DNA of 64,000 nt from Streptomyces flaveus (GTDB lineage: Bacteria; Actinomycetota; Actinomycetes; Streptomycetales; Streptomycetaceae), in NCBI RefSeq assembly GCF_014647675.1, contig NZ_BMPQ01000015.1:123454-187453 (forward strand). Reading direction: 5' to 3'. The position numbers and the translations under genes were made by a program. This document shows, in pieces, positions 55,802 to 63,459 of this stretch. Numbering within the stretch: position 1 is the stretch's first letter; every line of letters starts with the position of its first letter. A model generated the notes under the pieces. It worked only from the letters and a program-made list of their open reading frames with translations, had not been told where the DNA came from and did not search any database.

Positions 55802-57321
55802 CGACCGGCCTCCTGCGTGGTGTTAAGGATGTTGACGCCCTTGAAGAGGGCGGACGGGCAGCCGTGCGAGACCGCCGCGACCTGGCCCGGCTGGGCCTTG
55901 CCGCAGTTGAAGGCACCGCCCAGGACGTACGTCTGCGGGCCGCCGACCGCGGCCATCGAGCCCCAGAAGTCGGTGGTCGTCGCCTGGTACGCGACATCCC
56001 GCAACTGGCCCGTGATCCGCCCGTTCTCGATCTTGAAGAAGCGCTGTCCGGTGAACTGGAAGTTGTAGCGCTGCATGTCGATGGACCACGAGCGGTCGCC
56101 GACGACATAGATCCCGCGGTCGACACCGCTGATCAGGTCCTCGGTGGAGAACCCGCCGGGATCCGGCTGGAGCGACACGTTGGCCATGCGCTGCACCGGC
56201 ACATGGCCGGGGGAGTCGGCGTACGCGCAGCCGTTGGACCGTTCGAAGCCGGTCAACTTCGCGATTCTGCGGTCGAGTTGGTAGCCGACCAACGTCCCGT
56301 CCCTGACCAGGTCCCAGGACTGCCCTGCGACGCCCTCGTCGTCGTACCCGATCGTCGCGAGCCCGTGCTCGGCGGTCCGGTCGCCGGTGACGTTCATCAG
56401 CTCGGAGCCGTACCGCAGCTTGCCCAGCTGGTCGAAGGTGGCGAAGGATGTCCCGGCGTACGCCGCCTCGTAGCCGAGCGCGCGGTCCAGTTCGGTGGCG
56501 TGTCCGATGGACTCGTGGATCGTCAGCCACAGGTTGGACGGGTCGACGACCAGGTCGTACGCCCCCGCCTCGACGCTCGGCGCCCGCATCTTCTCGGCGA
56601 GCAGCTCCGGGATCCGCTCCAGCTCGGACTCCCAGTCCCAGCCGGTGCCCGTGAGGTACTCCCAGCCGCGCCCCACCGGCGGCGCGATCGTCCGCATGGA
56701 GTCGAACTCGCCGCTCGACTCGTCGACCGCGACGGCGGTGAGCTGCGGATGCAGCCGCACGCGCTGCTGCGTGGTGACGGTCCCCGCCGTATCGGCATAG
56801 AACTTGTTCTCGTGCACCGTCAGCAGCGAGGCGTCCACATGGCTGACCCCGTTGGCCGCCAGCAGCCGCGCACTCCAGTCCGTGAGCAGCCCCACCTTCT
56901 CGTCGTCCGGTACGGAGAAGGGGTCGATCTCGTACGAGGAGACCCAGGTCTTCTCGGCATGCACCGGCTCGTCGGCCAGCTCCACACGCTCGTCGGAGCC
57001 CGCCGCCTTGATCACCTGCGCCGACAGCTTCGCCATCGCCACGGCCTGCGAGGCGACCTTCGCGGCGGCGTCCATCGTCATGTCGACACCGGAAGCAAAC
57101 CCCCAGGTCCCGCCGTGCACCACCCGCACCGCGAACCCCAGATCCGTCGTGTCCGACGACCCGGACGGCTTGCCGTCCCGCAGCCGCCAGGCCGCACTGC
57201 GCACTCGCTCGAACCGGAAGTCGGCGTGCTCGGCGCCGAGTGCGCGGGCGCGCGCGAGGGCGGCGTCGGCCAGGGCCCTCAGGGGCAGTGCCAGGAATGA
57301 CTGATCGACCTCATGGGCCAC
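55798..57321 (-). CDS. TldD-type metallopeptidase
   Basis: A 507-residue TldD family protein and the catalytic partner of the gene downstream. The zinc motif HESIGHATE (near 268) supplies two His and an acid Glu, and a C-terminal Cys in SHGCPSALFKG occupies the position of the metal ligand seen in TldD. AHEVDQSFLA forms the N terminus. The family cuts peptides inside a closed heterodimer cavity and matures some ribosomal peptides (microcin B17) or degrades CcdA in E. coli. The GTG at 57321 has a GGGAGG site; an 18-codon upstream extension is unsupported. No peptide substrate gene is obvious nearby. Confidence 0.92.
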   Translation of the reverse strand: MAHEVDQSFLALPLRALADAALARARALGAEHADFRFERVRSAAWRLRDGKPSGSSDTTDLGFAVRVVHGGTWGFASGVDMTMDAAAKVASQAVAMAKLSAQVIKAAGSDERVELADEPVHAEKTWVSSYEIDPFSVPDDEKVGLLTDWSARLLAANGVSHVDASLLTVHENKFYADTAGTVTTQQRVRLHPQLTAVAVDESSGEFDSMRTIAPPVGRGWEYLTGTGWDWESELERIPELLAEKMRAPSVEAGAYDLVVDPSNLWLTIHESIGHATELDRALGYEAAYAGTSFATFDQLGKLRYGSELMNVTGDRTAEHGLATIGYDDEGVAGQSWDLVRDGTLVGYQLDRRIAKLTGFERSNGCAYADSPGHVPVQRMANVSLQPDPGGFSTEDLISGVDRGIYVVGDRSWSIDMQRYNFQFTGQRFFKIENGRITGQLRDVAYQATTTDFWGSMAAVGGPQTYVLGGAFNCGKAQPGQVAAVSHGCPSALFKGVNILNTTQEAGR

Positions 57322-57455
57322 GAGCGGCCTCCCCTTGTCACCGTTAGCGAGAAGTGTTTGTCCGCAGTGAATCATGCAGCGCCGACACTCTTGCTTCCAA
57401 CGAATTCACTGGCCGAGGTGCGTGTCTCCTTTGCCTGCCGCTGAGTTGAGGAAGC

Positions 57456-57722
57456 ATGCCCAGCAACGGCCGCTCCAGGAAGGCGAAGCCGAAAGCACAG
57501 GCTCGCCGCAAGCACTCGTCCCGGCCCACCTCCCGCTTCCACGCCTCCGGCGCGGAAGCCGCCACGGCGATGGAGGAGCCGGCCGACCAGTACCCGGAGC
57601 ACCGGGAGGAAACCCTTCTGGAAGCCGCGAGCGAATGGACCCCGGCCAAGGAGTTCCAGCGGGCGCTCGCCATCTACGACCGGCTGCTGGAAGAAGGCTG
57701 CGGGAACCCTGCGCCGGCGTGA
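57456..57722 (+). CDS. short, probably truncated hypothetical protein
   Basis: An 88-residue product: a basic N terminus (NGRSRKAKPKAQARRKHSSR) and the beginnings of a TPR-like helix pair (WTPAKEFQRALAIYDRLLEE), where the sequence stops. From memory, related Streptomyces proteins continue for 150 or more residues after the same start, so this looks like a 5' fragment that ended at a new stop after the Cys-Gly-Asn-Pro stretch. The intervening 125 bases before the vapB gene show no continuation in any frame. Whether it is still expressed is unknown. Confidence 0.6.
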   Translation: MPSNGRSRKAKPKAQARRKHSSRPTSRFHASGAEAATAMEEPADQYPEHREETLLEAASEWTPAKEFQRALAIYDRLLEEGCGNPAPA

Positions 57723-57780
57723 ACGGGTGAGGCGGCAGCGAGGGTGTTCCACCCGGAAGAGAAGCTGAACGCAATCGACG

Positions 57781-57811
57781 ATGTAGGTACCATCGTAGAG
57801 ATGTAGGCACA
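57781..57811 (+). promoter_or_regulatory. possible VapB operator
   Basis: GATGTAGGTAC (57781-57791) and GATGTAGGCAC (57801-57811) are direct repeats 20 bases apart, two helical turns. The first also overlaps the imperfect palindrome CGATG-N7-CATCG (57780-57796). The region ends 35 bases above the antitoxin ATG and is AT-richer than its surroundings, as expected for an autoregulated promoter. Confidence 0.5.
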
Positions 57812-57846
57812 ATGTGCTGTGTCCTGCCGTAGCGAAGGAACCCGGC

Positions 57847-58131
57847 ATGAGCACCATTTCCGTTCGAGAGTTCTCGTACAACCCCAGCGCCGTCTTCGCC
57901 CGCGTGGAGAAGGGCGAGGCGGTCCAGGTGACCCGGCACGGCAACGTCATCGCCATACTGTTGCCCGGCTCCGGACCGGTGGCCCGATATGCCGACCTTG
58001 TGGCCCAGGGCAAGATCCGACTCAAGGCGGCGACCAGCGCGGACAGGGCGCGGCTGCCGCACTACGAGGTCCCCGCTGACGTCTCGCCGCTCGACCTGCT
58101 GCTCGCCGAGCGCGAGGAGGACGACCGTTGA
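57847..58131 (+). CDS. antitoxin of a type II toxin-antitoxin pair (Phd/YefM-like)
   Basis: A 94-residue protein. The N-terminal half is a Phd/YefM DNA-binding fold: STISVREFSYNPSAVFARVE, then VTRHGNVIAILLPG. The C-terminal acidic half (VPADVSPLDLLLAEREEDDR) is the expected toxin-binding tail. The stop codon overlaps the toxin start (TTGA). AAGGA precedes the ATG. It should bind its own promoter together with the PIN toxin. The product is often annotated as prevent-host-death protein. Confidence 0.9.
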   Translation: MSTISVREFSYNPSAVFARVEKGEAVQVTRHGNVIAILLPGSGPVARYADLVAQGKIRLKAATSADRARLPHYEVPADVSPLDLLLAEREEDDR

Positions 58132-58523
58132 TCTACCTCGACTCCTCGGCGCTGATCACCTGGCTGACCAGGCGGGACTACTCCACGCAACTGGACGCCT
58201 TCCTCGACGAGCGCCCAGCGGCCCCTTTCGCCACCAGCACGATCGGTTTCGTGGAGACCGTGCGGACCCTGGACCTCATGGGTGACTTCCCCACGGCCAT
58301 GAGCGATCTTCAACGAGACATCACGGAGATCCTCGTGACGGAGGAGGTCCGGGACCAGGCGGCAGGCCTCCCCGGTCGCCTGCGCACTCTGGATGCCCTG
58401 CACGTGGCCAGTGCACTGACGCTCGGTGACTCCTTGCAATGCCTTGTCACGTACGACAAGCGGATGCTGGAGGCGGCGCGAGCGGCGGCTCTGCCCGCAT
58501 ACGCACCCGGCATGGCGGACTGA
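58128..58523 (+). CDS. vapC: VapC-type PIN domain toxin
   Basis: A 131-residue PIN-domain ribonuclease. Acidic active-site residues: Asp5 (IYLDSSAL), Glu43 (GFVETVRTL), Asp near 88 (TLDALHVASA) and Asp near 108 (VTYDKRML). Length is normal. The TTG start overlaps the antitoxin stop as TTGA, giving coupled translation with limited toxin yield. VapC toxins usually cut initiator tRNA or a rRNA loop; the target is unknown here. There is no sign of mobile-element flanks, although such pairs often move horizontally. Confidence 0.92.
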   Translation: MIYLDSSALITWLTRRDYSTQLDAFLDERPAAPFATSTIGFVETVRTLDLMGDFPTAMSDLQRDITEILVTEEVRDQAAGLPGRLRTLDALHVASALTLGDSLQCLVTYDKRMLEAARAAALPAYAPGMAD

Positions 58524-58684
58524 TACAGCCGCCTCCGAGCCGCGCCGACTGTAGAGACCCGACAGGAGGCGGGCGGAGCCACTGTCGATGGCGGATTGTC
58601 CGCAAGCCGGGCGCGACCGATAGGTTTTCGAGGTAACCGCCTGCCATGCAGGGGCACCAGTCCGGCTATCGAAAGGGTGATCCG

Positions 58685-59389
58685 TTGAGCCGCTCGGTTC
58701 TCGTCACCGGAGGAAACCGGGGCATCGGCCTCGCCATCGCCCGCGCTTTCGCCGACGCGGGCGACAAGGTCGCGATCACGTACCGCTCGGGCGAGCCGCC
58801 AGCCGGCTTCCTCGCGGTCAAGTGCGACATCACCGACACCGAGCAGGTGGAGCAGGCCTACAAGGAGATCGAGGCCGAGCACGGCCCGGTCGAGGTGCTG
58901 ATCGCCAACGCCGGCGTCACCAAGGACCAGCTGCTGATGCGTATGTCCGAGGAGGACTTCACGTCCGTCCTGGACACCAATCTGACGGGCACCTTCCGGG
59001 TCGTGAAGCGCGCCAACCGCGGCATGCTGCGCGCCAGAAAGGGCCGCGTCGTCCTGATCTCCTCGGTCGTCGGGCTGTACGGCGGCCCGGGCCAGGCCAA
59101 CTACGCCGCCTCCAAGGCCGGTCTGGTCGGCTTCGCGCGCTCCCTCGCCCGCGAGCTGGGCTCGCGCAACATCACCTTCAACGTCGTCGCGCCGGGCTTC
59201 GTCGACACCGACATGACCAAGGTGCTCACCGACGAGCAGCGCGGGGACATCGTGAAGCAGGTGCCGCTCGGCCGGTACGCGCAGCCCGAGGAGGTCGCCG
59301 CGACGGTGCGGTTCCTCGCTTCGGACGACGCCTCGTACATCACTGGAGCCGTCATCCCCGTAGACGGCGGACTGGGAATGGGTCACTGA
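58685..59389 (+). CDS. fabG: 3-oxoacyl-ACP reductase FabG
   Basis: A 234-residue NADPH-dependent SDR reducing 3-oxoacyl-ACP in type II fatty acid synthesis. Cofactor motif TGGNRGIG (8-15), active-site Ser127, Tyr140 and Lys144 (YAASK) and Asn99 are present. The C-terminal ITGAVIPVDGGLGMGH is typical. The TTG start at 58685 fits the known Streptomyces FabG N terminus SRSVLVTGGN; a Met 13 codons earlier lacks support. The next gene starts three bases after the stop, so fabG-fabI forms an operon, as in mycobacterial mabA-inhA. Confidence 0.95.
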   Translation: MSRSVLVTGGNRGIGLAIARAFADAGDKVAITYRSGEPPAGFLAVKCDITDTEQVEQAYKEIEAEHGPVEVLIANAGVTKDQLLMRMSEEDFTSVLDTNLTGTFRVVKRANRGMLRARKGRVVLISSVVGLYGGPGQANYAASKAGLVGFARSLARELGSRNITFNVVAPGFVDTDMTKVLTDEQRGDIVKQVPLGRYAQPEEVAATVRFLASDDASYITGAVIPVDGGLGMGH

Positions 59390-59392
59390 GCC

Positions 59393-60160
59393 ATGAGCGG
59401 AATCCTCGAGGGCAAGCGCGTCCTGATCACCGGTGTGCTGATGGAGTCCTCCATCGCCTTCCACACCGCCAAGCTGGCCCAGGAGCAGGGCGCCGAGATC
59501 ATCCTGACCGCGTTCCCGCGGCCCACGTTGACCGAGCGCATCGCCAGGAAGCTCCCCAAGCCCACCAAGGTCATCGAGCTCGACGTCACCAATGACGAGC
59601 ACCTCGGGCGACTGGCCGACATCGTCGGCGAGGAGCTCGGCGGCCTCGACGGCGTCGTGCACTCCATCGGCTTCGCCCCGCAGGACGCCCTCGGCGGCAA
59701 CTTCCTCAACACGCCGTTCGAGTCCGTGGCCACCGCGATGCACGTCTCGGCGTACTCCCTGAAGTCGCTGACCATGTCCTGCCTGCCACTGATGCAGAAC
59801 GGCGGCTCGGTCGTCGGCCTCACCTTCGACGCCCAGTACGCCTGGCCGCAGTACGACTGGATGGGCCCGGCCAAGGCCGCCCTGGAGGCCACCAGCCGCT
59901 ACATGGCGCGTGACCTGGGCAAGCAGAACATCCGTTGCAACCTCATCTCCGCCGGCCCTCTCGCCTCGATGGCCGCCAAGTCCATCCCGGGCTTCAGCGA
60001 GCTGGCCTCCGTGTGGGACAACCGCTCGCCCCTGGAGTGGGACCTCAAGGACCCCGGGCCGGCCGGCCGCGGCGTCGTCGCGCTGCTCAGTGACTGGTTC
60101 CCGAAGACCACTGGCGAGATCATCCACGTGGACGGCGGCCTGCACGCGATTGGCGCGTGA
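59393..60160 (+). CDS. fabI: enoyl-ACP reductase FabI (InhA-like)
   Basis: A 255-residue NADH-dependent enoyl-ACP reductase, the last step of each fatty acid elongation cycle. The cofactor region ITGVLMESSIAFHTAKLA replaces the classical Gly-rich motif, as in InhA. The catalytic pair is Tyr154 and Lys161 (YDWMGPAK, Tyr-x6-Lys). The late block GPLASMAAKSIPGF is the substrate loop. It is the second gene after fabG with a three-base gap. A triclosan- or isoniazid-type target, though variants in the loop decide sensitivity. Terminated by an unusually long hairpin. Confidence 0.95.
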   Translation: MSGILEGKRVLITGVLMESSIAFHTAKLAQEQGAEIILTAFPRPTLTERIARKLPKPTKVIELDVTNDEHLGRLADIVGEELGGLDGVVHSIGFAPQDALGGNFLNTPFESVATAMHVSAYSLKSLTMSCLPLMQNGGSVVGLTFDAQYAWPQYDWMGPAKAALEATSRYMARDLGKQNIRCNLISAGPLASMAAKSIPGFSELASVWDNRSPLEWDLKDPGPAGRGVVALLSDWFPKTTGEIIHVDGGLHAIGA

Positions 60161-60189
60161 CGCTGCCGCTGTGGTTTGACCGGCTCGAC

Positions 60190-60249
60190 TGATGGGTGAG
60201 GGCCCGCGATCTGCCGACCGTCCGGCAGATCGCGGGCCCTCACCCATCA
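60190..60249. terminator. 27-base-pair terminator hairpin after fabI
   Basis: A perfect inverted repeat of 27 base pairs with a six-base loop: left arm 60190-60216 (TGATGGGTGAGGGCCCGCGA onward) and right arm 60223-60249. It starts 29 bases after the fabI stop and is much longer than usual terminators. Confidence 0.85.
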
Positions 60250-60353
60250 CTCGTTCGGCCTACCCGGCCGGGCGGTCAGGGGTGGCAACTGCGCACTCTG
60301 GATCAGGCGTTCATCACGCGTCCCTCCCCGGCACGGCAGAGGGGGTCCCCCTT

Positions 60354-60704
60354 GTGCGCCTTTCCCCGCGCTTCGCTCCGCTGCTGGTCGTTCTCGCTCT
60401 CCCGCTCATACCGGCCTACGACGATGCCCCGGACACCACGAAAACGGCCCTCCACGCGCGCGTACCCGTCGTCAGGCCCTTCGGGTCGGAGTGCCGGATC
60501 AGGGTCGAGGGCTCGTATGTGACCGCGTACTGCCACAACCCGTATCCGGAGATCGACCGGGTCGCCCTGCACATCGAGTGCGACCGGTGGTGGGACATCG
60601 ACAGCGACGGGACCCGGGTCGCGGTGGGGCCCACGCAGACCGTGCGTCTGGCCGGCCGGTGCTGGAAGGAGGTCCGCTCGGCGTGGGTCACGCACCGGAG
60701 GTGA
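60354..60704 (+). CDS. small secreted protein of unknown function
   Basis: A 116-residue product starting with GTG. The first 20 or so residues (VRLSPRFAPLLVVLALPLIP) form a signal peptide or membrane anchor. The mature part contains four Cys in SECRIR, AYCHNP, IECDRW and GRCWKE, probably two disulfide bonds. No domain is recognised. The upstream GAGGGGG is a possible ribosome-binding site. It ends four bases before the convergent regulator gene's stop. An open frame extending 54 codons upstream covers the terminator and is not likely to be coding. Confidence 0.65.
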   Translation: MRLSPRFAPLLVVLALPLIPAYDDAPDTTKTALHARVPVVRPFGSECRIRVEGSYVTAYCHNPYPEIDRVALHIECDRWWDIDSDGTRVAVGPTQTVRLAGRCWKEVRSAWVTHRR

Positions 60705-60708
60705 CGCA

Positions 60709-61398
60709 TCAGTCTCCGGAGGGAGCAGGACCCCTCGGGCGGCACAGGAACGGATAGCTCGCGGCCTCCGTGGCGGCGGACTCCGCGTCGCCCGCGCGGA
60801 TCGCGTCCACCAGGCGCGTGTGGTCCATGTGCGTCTCGGGCGTCAGCTCCTCGCCCACGTCCTCGCGCAGCCAGTCGCGCACGACCTCGCCGAGGTCCGC
60901 GTACATCGCCGTCATGACGTCGTTGTGGGACGCGGCCACCACCGCCATGTGGAACGACGTGTCGGCGATGACGAAGGCCTCCGCGTCGCCCGACTCCCAG
61001 GCCTCCTCGCGGCGCACCAGGAGCGCGTCCAGCTGCTTCAGGTCGCGTTCGGTACGGCGCTCGGCGGCCAGCTTCGCGGCGCTCGACTCCAGCGTGGAGC
61101 GCAGCTCGGCGATGTGCCGGGGATCGGCGTCCGCGAAGCGGCGGTGCATCACGCCCGCCAGCTCACTGGTCGCCACGACGTACGTGCCCGAGCCCTGGCG
61201 GATGTCGAGCAGGCCGTTGTGCGCGAGCGCGCGCACGGCCTCGCGAACCGTGTTCCGGGCCACGCCCAGCTGCTCGACCAGCTCCGGCTCGGTGGGGATG
61301 CGGGAGCCGACCGGCCATTCGCCCGAGGTGATCTGGCCGCGCAGTTCGGCGATGACCTGCTCGGACAGTGCCGATCGTCGGGGATGGCTCAGGGGCAT
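60709..61398 (-). CDS. GntR/FadR family regulator (FCD domain)
   Basis: A 229-residue regulator. The winged HTH (about 8-72) has LSEQVIAELRGQITSGEWPV, then GVARNTVREAVRALAHNGLL, then IRQGSGTYV. The all-helical FCD effector domain follows (about 85-220) with the likely metal-binding Asp/His set in ADTSFHMAVVAAS and late His in HMDHTRLV. The ATG at 61398 has GGAG. It is divergent from the MFS gene, 61 bases between starts, with a palindrome in between, so it very likely controls that transporter and itself. The inducer is unknown. Confidence 0.9.
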   Translation of the reverse strand: MPLSHPRRSALSEQVIAELRGQITSGEWPVGSRIPTEPELVEQLGVARNTVREAVRALAHNGLLDIRQGSGTYVVATSELAGVMHRRFADADPRHIAELRSTLESSAAKLAAERRTERDLKQLDALLVRREEAWESGDAEAFVIADTSFHMAVVAASHNDVMTAMYADLGEVVRDWLREDVGEELTPETHMDHTRLVDAIRAGDAESAATEAASYPFLCRPRGPAPSGD

Positions 61399-61436
61399 GG
61401 CATTTCTCCGTGGACAGACGGTGGACAACCAATCAT

Positions 61437-61455
61437 CCCATGATTCTATGATGGG
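61437..61455. promoter_or_regulatory. possible FadR-type operator between regulator and MFS gene
   Basis: The 19-base sequence CCCATGATTCTATGATGGG is an imperfect palindrome (7 of 9 pairs). It lies in the 61-base gap between the divergent starts, right above the MFS ATG, and would block that promoter if bound. Confidence 0.5.
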
Positions 61456-61459
61456 CGGC

Positions 61460-62821
61460 ATGGCAAGCGAGGAAACCCGTACGGAAACCCGGACGCCGAC
61501 GTCCGCATCCGAGCCCATGCCCTTACGCAGTTCCTCCGGAGCCGACGATTCCCCGAAGCCCGCGGCCCCGCGCGCGTGGGGGACGCGCCTGGTGATCGTC
61601 GGCCTCGTCCTCACGGCCCTCAACCTGCGGCCCGCGATCACCAGCCTCGGCGCCCTCCTCGAAGAGGTGCGCACCGGCCTCGGCATGAGCGGCAGCGTCG
61701 CCGGACTGCTCACATCCGTACCGGCTCTCTGCTTCGCCGTCTTCGGCGTGATGGCACCGCGCCTCGCCCGCCGCTTCGGGCCCGGCACCGTGGTGTGCGC
61801 CGGCATGGTGTCCATCACCGCGGGCCTGGCGATCCGGCCCTTCGCCGGGAACACGGTCGGCTTTCTCGCTGCCAGCGCCCTCGCACTCATGGGCATCGCG
61901 GTCAGCAACATCCTGATGCCGGTGATCGTCAAGCGCTGGTTCCCGGACCGGGTCGGCTCCATGACCGGCCTGTACTCCATGGCCATGGCCCTCGGCACCG
62001 CCGCCCCGGCCGCCGTGACGGTGCCCATGACCGGGGCTCTGGGCGGCAGTTGGCAGTCGGGGCTCGCCGTGTGGGCGGGCCTCGCGGCCGTTGCCGTGGT
62101 GCCGTGGATTCTGCTCGTACGCGAACGGGGGGCGCCCTCGGTGCCCGGCGCGGCCTCGGCTTCCGGTACGGCTTCGGCTTCTGGCGTGGCCTCGGCTCCC
62201 GTGGCACGCCAGGGTCCGGACGCGCTGCGGATCACCCGAAGCCGTACCGCCTGGGCGCTCGCCGTCTTCTTCGGGCTCCAGGCCACCGCCGCGTACATCA
62301 CGATGGGGTGGATGCCGCAGATCTTCCGTGACGCGGGTGTCCCGGCGGGCACGGCCGGACTGCTCCTCGCCGTCACGATGGTCATGGGTGTGCCACTGGC
62401 GTTCGTCATCCCGCGCGTGGCGACGCGCCTGCCCCACCAGGGACCGATCGCGATCGCCCTCGGCCTGTGCGGCCTCACCGGATACGCGGGTCTCTACTTC
62501 GCCCCGGCGGGCGGCGCCTGGGCCTGGGCGCTGCTGCTCGGTGTTGCCAACTGTGCCTTCCCGCTGGCCCTCACTCTGATCGGCATGCGGACCCGGTCCA
62601 GCGCCGGGGTCGCGAAGCTCTCGGCCTTCGCGCAGAGCACCGGTTACCTGATCTCGATCCCCGGACCGCTGCTGGTGGGCGTGCTCTACCAGCACAGCGG
62701 CGGCTGGGGGCTGCCGCTCGCACTCATGACGGCCCTGATGATCCCGCAGCTCGTGGTGGGCTTCCTGGCCGGGCGCGACCGCACTGTCGAGGAGGAGACC
62801 GAGCGCCGGTCCCGCCCTTGA
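61460..62821 (+). CDS. MFS transporter, CynX/NimT-like
   Basis: A 453-residue major-facilitator protein with about 12 membrane spans. The first span TRLVIVGLVLTALNLRPAIT, then SLGALLEEVRTGLGMSG, is the signature of the CynX/NimT (cyanate/nitroimidazole-type) group. A Ser/Ala-rich loop between the two halves (about 229-250, GAASASGTASASGVASAP) is a low-complexity insertion. Substrate unknown. Three in-frame ATGs (61448, 61451, 61460) are possible; the last was chosen because the first two lie in the palindrome. The divergent FadR-type regulator probably controls it. Confidence 0.88.
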   Translation: MASEETRTETRTPTSASEPMPLRSSSGADDSPKPAAPRAWGTRLVIVGLVLTALNLRPAITSLGALLEEVRTGLGMSGSVAGLLTSVPALCFAVFGVMAPRLARRFGPGTVVCAGMVSITAGLAIRPFAGNTVGFLAASALALMGIAVSNILMPVIVKRWFPDRVGSMTGLYSMAMALGTAAPAAVTVPMTGALGGSWQSGLAVWAGLAAVAVVPWILLVRERGAPSVPGAASASGTASASGVASAPVARQGPDALRITRSRTAWALAVFFGLQATAAYITMGWMPQIFRDAGVPAGTAGLLLAVTMVMGVPLAFVIPRVATRLPHQGPIAIALGLCGLTGYAGLYFAPAGGAWAWALLLGVANCAFPLALTLIGMRTRSSAGVAKLSAFAQSTGYLISIPGPLLVGVLYQHSGGWGLPLALMTALMIPQLVVGFLAGRDRTVEEETERRSRP

Positions 62822-62872
62822 GCGGCCGACCCCACCGGTGAGGGGGCGTACGAAGGGTGCGAGACTGGCCGT

Positions 62873-62989
62873 ATGCCCGTGCTCGACCCGAACCCCAAGA
62901 ACGGCCAGAAGAAGATGCTGCTCGTCTTCGGCGCCTTCTTCGCCATCTTCGTGATCATCGGCGTCATCGCGTCGATCGCTTCGCCGTGA
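62873..62989 (+). CDS. 38-residue single-span membrane peptide
   Basis: ATG at 62873 opens a frame for 38 residues: a polar N terminus (MPVLDPNPKNGQKK) and one membrane span (MLLVFGAFFAIFVIIGVIAS). I recall similar peptides in other Streptomyces at the same position after an MFS gene. Good codon bias supports it. The function is unknown; it might assist a transporter or the envelope. A large palindrome begins 12 bases after its stop. Confidence 0.7.
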   Translation: MPVLDPNPKNGQKKMLLVFGAFFAIFVIIGVIASIASP

Positions 62990-63000
62990 TGCCGTTGCCC

Positions 63001-63048
63001 CACCCCCTAGGGGATGGTGGGGCTAGCCCCACCATCCCCTAGGGGGTG
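63001..63048. terminator. 48-base perfect palindrome, probable terminator
   Basis: Bases 63001-63048 are a perfect palindrome with arms of 24 bases, beginning CACCCCCTAGGGGATGGTGG. Each arm also contains CCCCTAGGGG, itself palindromic, so a branched structure is possible. It follows the 38-residue gene and probably terminates it. Confidence 0.75.
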
Positions 63049-63166
63049 AGTGTCAGGGTCAAGTGGGTGGATCACCGGATGGGTTGAGGGCTCTTCATTC
63101 CGTAGCTTCGAACTGTGGCCGCGAAGACGCGGATCCACGGACCTCTCGAAGACCCACGGAGGCGGC

Positions 63167-63382
63167 ATGTCGGCCCGTACGCACACCCGGCACAGCTCGG
63201 CGACCAGGGGCGGCGTCGAGGCCCGGCTGCCCTGGTGGGCCGTCGCCCTGCCCGCGCTCGCCTTCGTCGCACTGCTGTTGCTGATACTCAACCCCGCGGA
63301 CGCCCACGCGGCGAGCGGCGACCCCGCGGTCGGCGAGCTCATCGAGCGCATCCAGCAGACGGTGCTGCCCCAGGGCTCCTGA
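63167..63382 (+). CDS. small membrane or secreted protein
   Basis: A 71-residue protein with a basic N terminus (MSARTHTRHSSATRGGVEAR), one hydrophobic segment (about 22-43, PWWAVALPALAFVALLLLIL), an AHAASG cleavage-like site near 47-52 and a short helical end DPAVGELIERIQQTVLPQGS. It could be a signal peptide with a tiny mature peptide or an anchored protein. GGAGG stands before the ATG. No family is recognised. Confidence 0.75.
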   Translation: MSARTHTRHSSATRGGVEARLPWWAVALPALAFVALLLLILNPADAHAASGDPAVGELIERIQQTVLPQGS

Positions 63383-63459
63383 GCTGGAGGATCTGCCATG
63401 TCGGGGCAGCGTGCCAACTCTCTGCGCTCCATGGCGTGTTTCATGCGAAGCTGGGTTCC

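Noticed and set aside
60338..60382. GGGGGTCCCCC stretch resembling the repeat found in the second asp23 gene
   Set aside because: Only the short palindrome and a CGCTTCGCTC-like piece agree; spacing differs, so I do not call it a copy.
60709..62478. A long minus-strand frame extending the FadR-type regulator across the MFS gene
   Set aside because: The regulator family starts at 61398 with a ribosome-binding site; the extension is antisense to a clear transporter gene.
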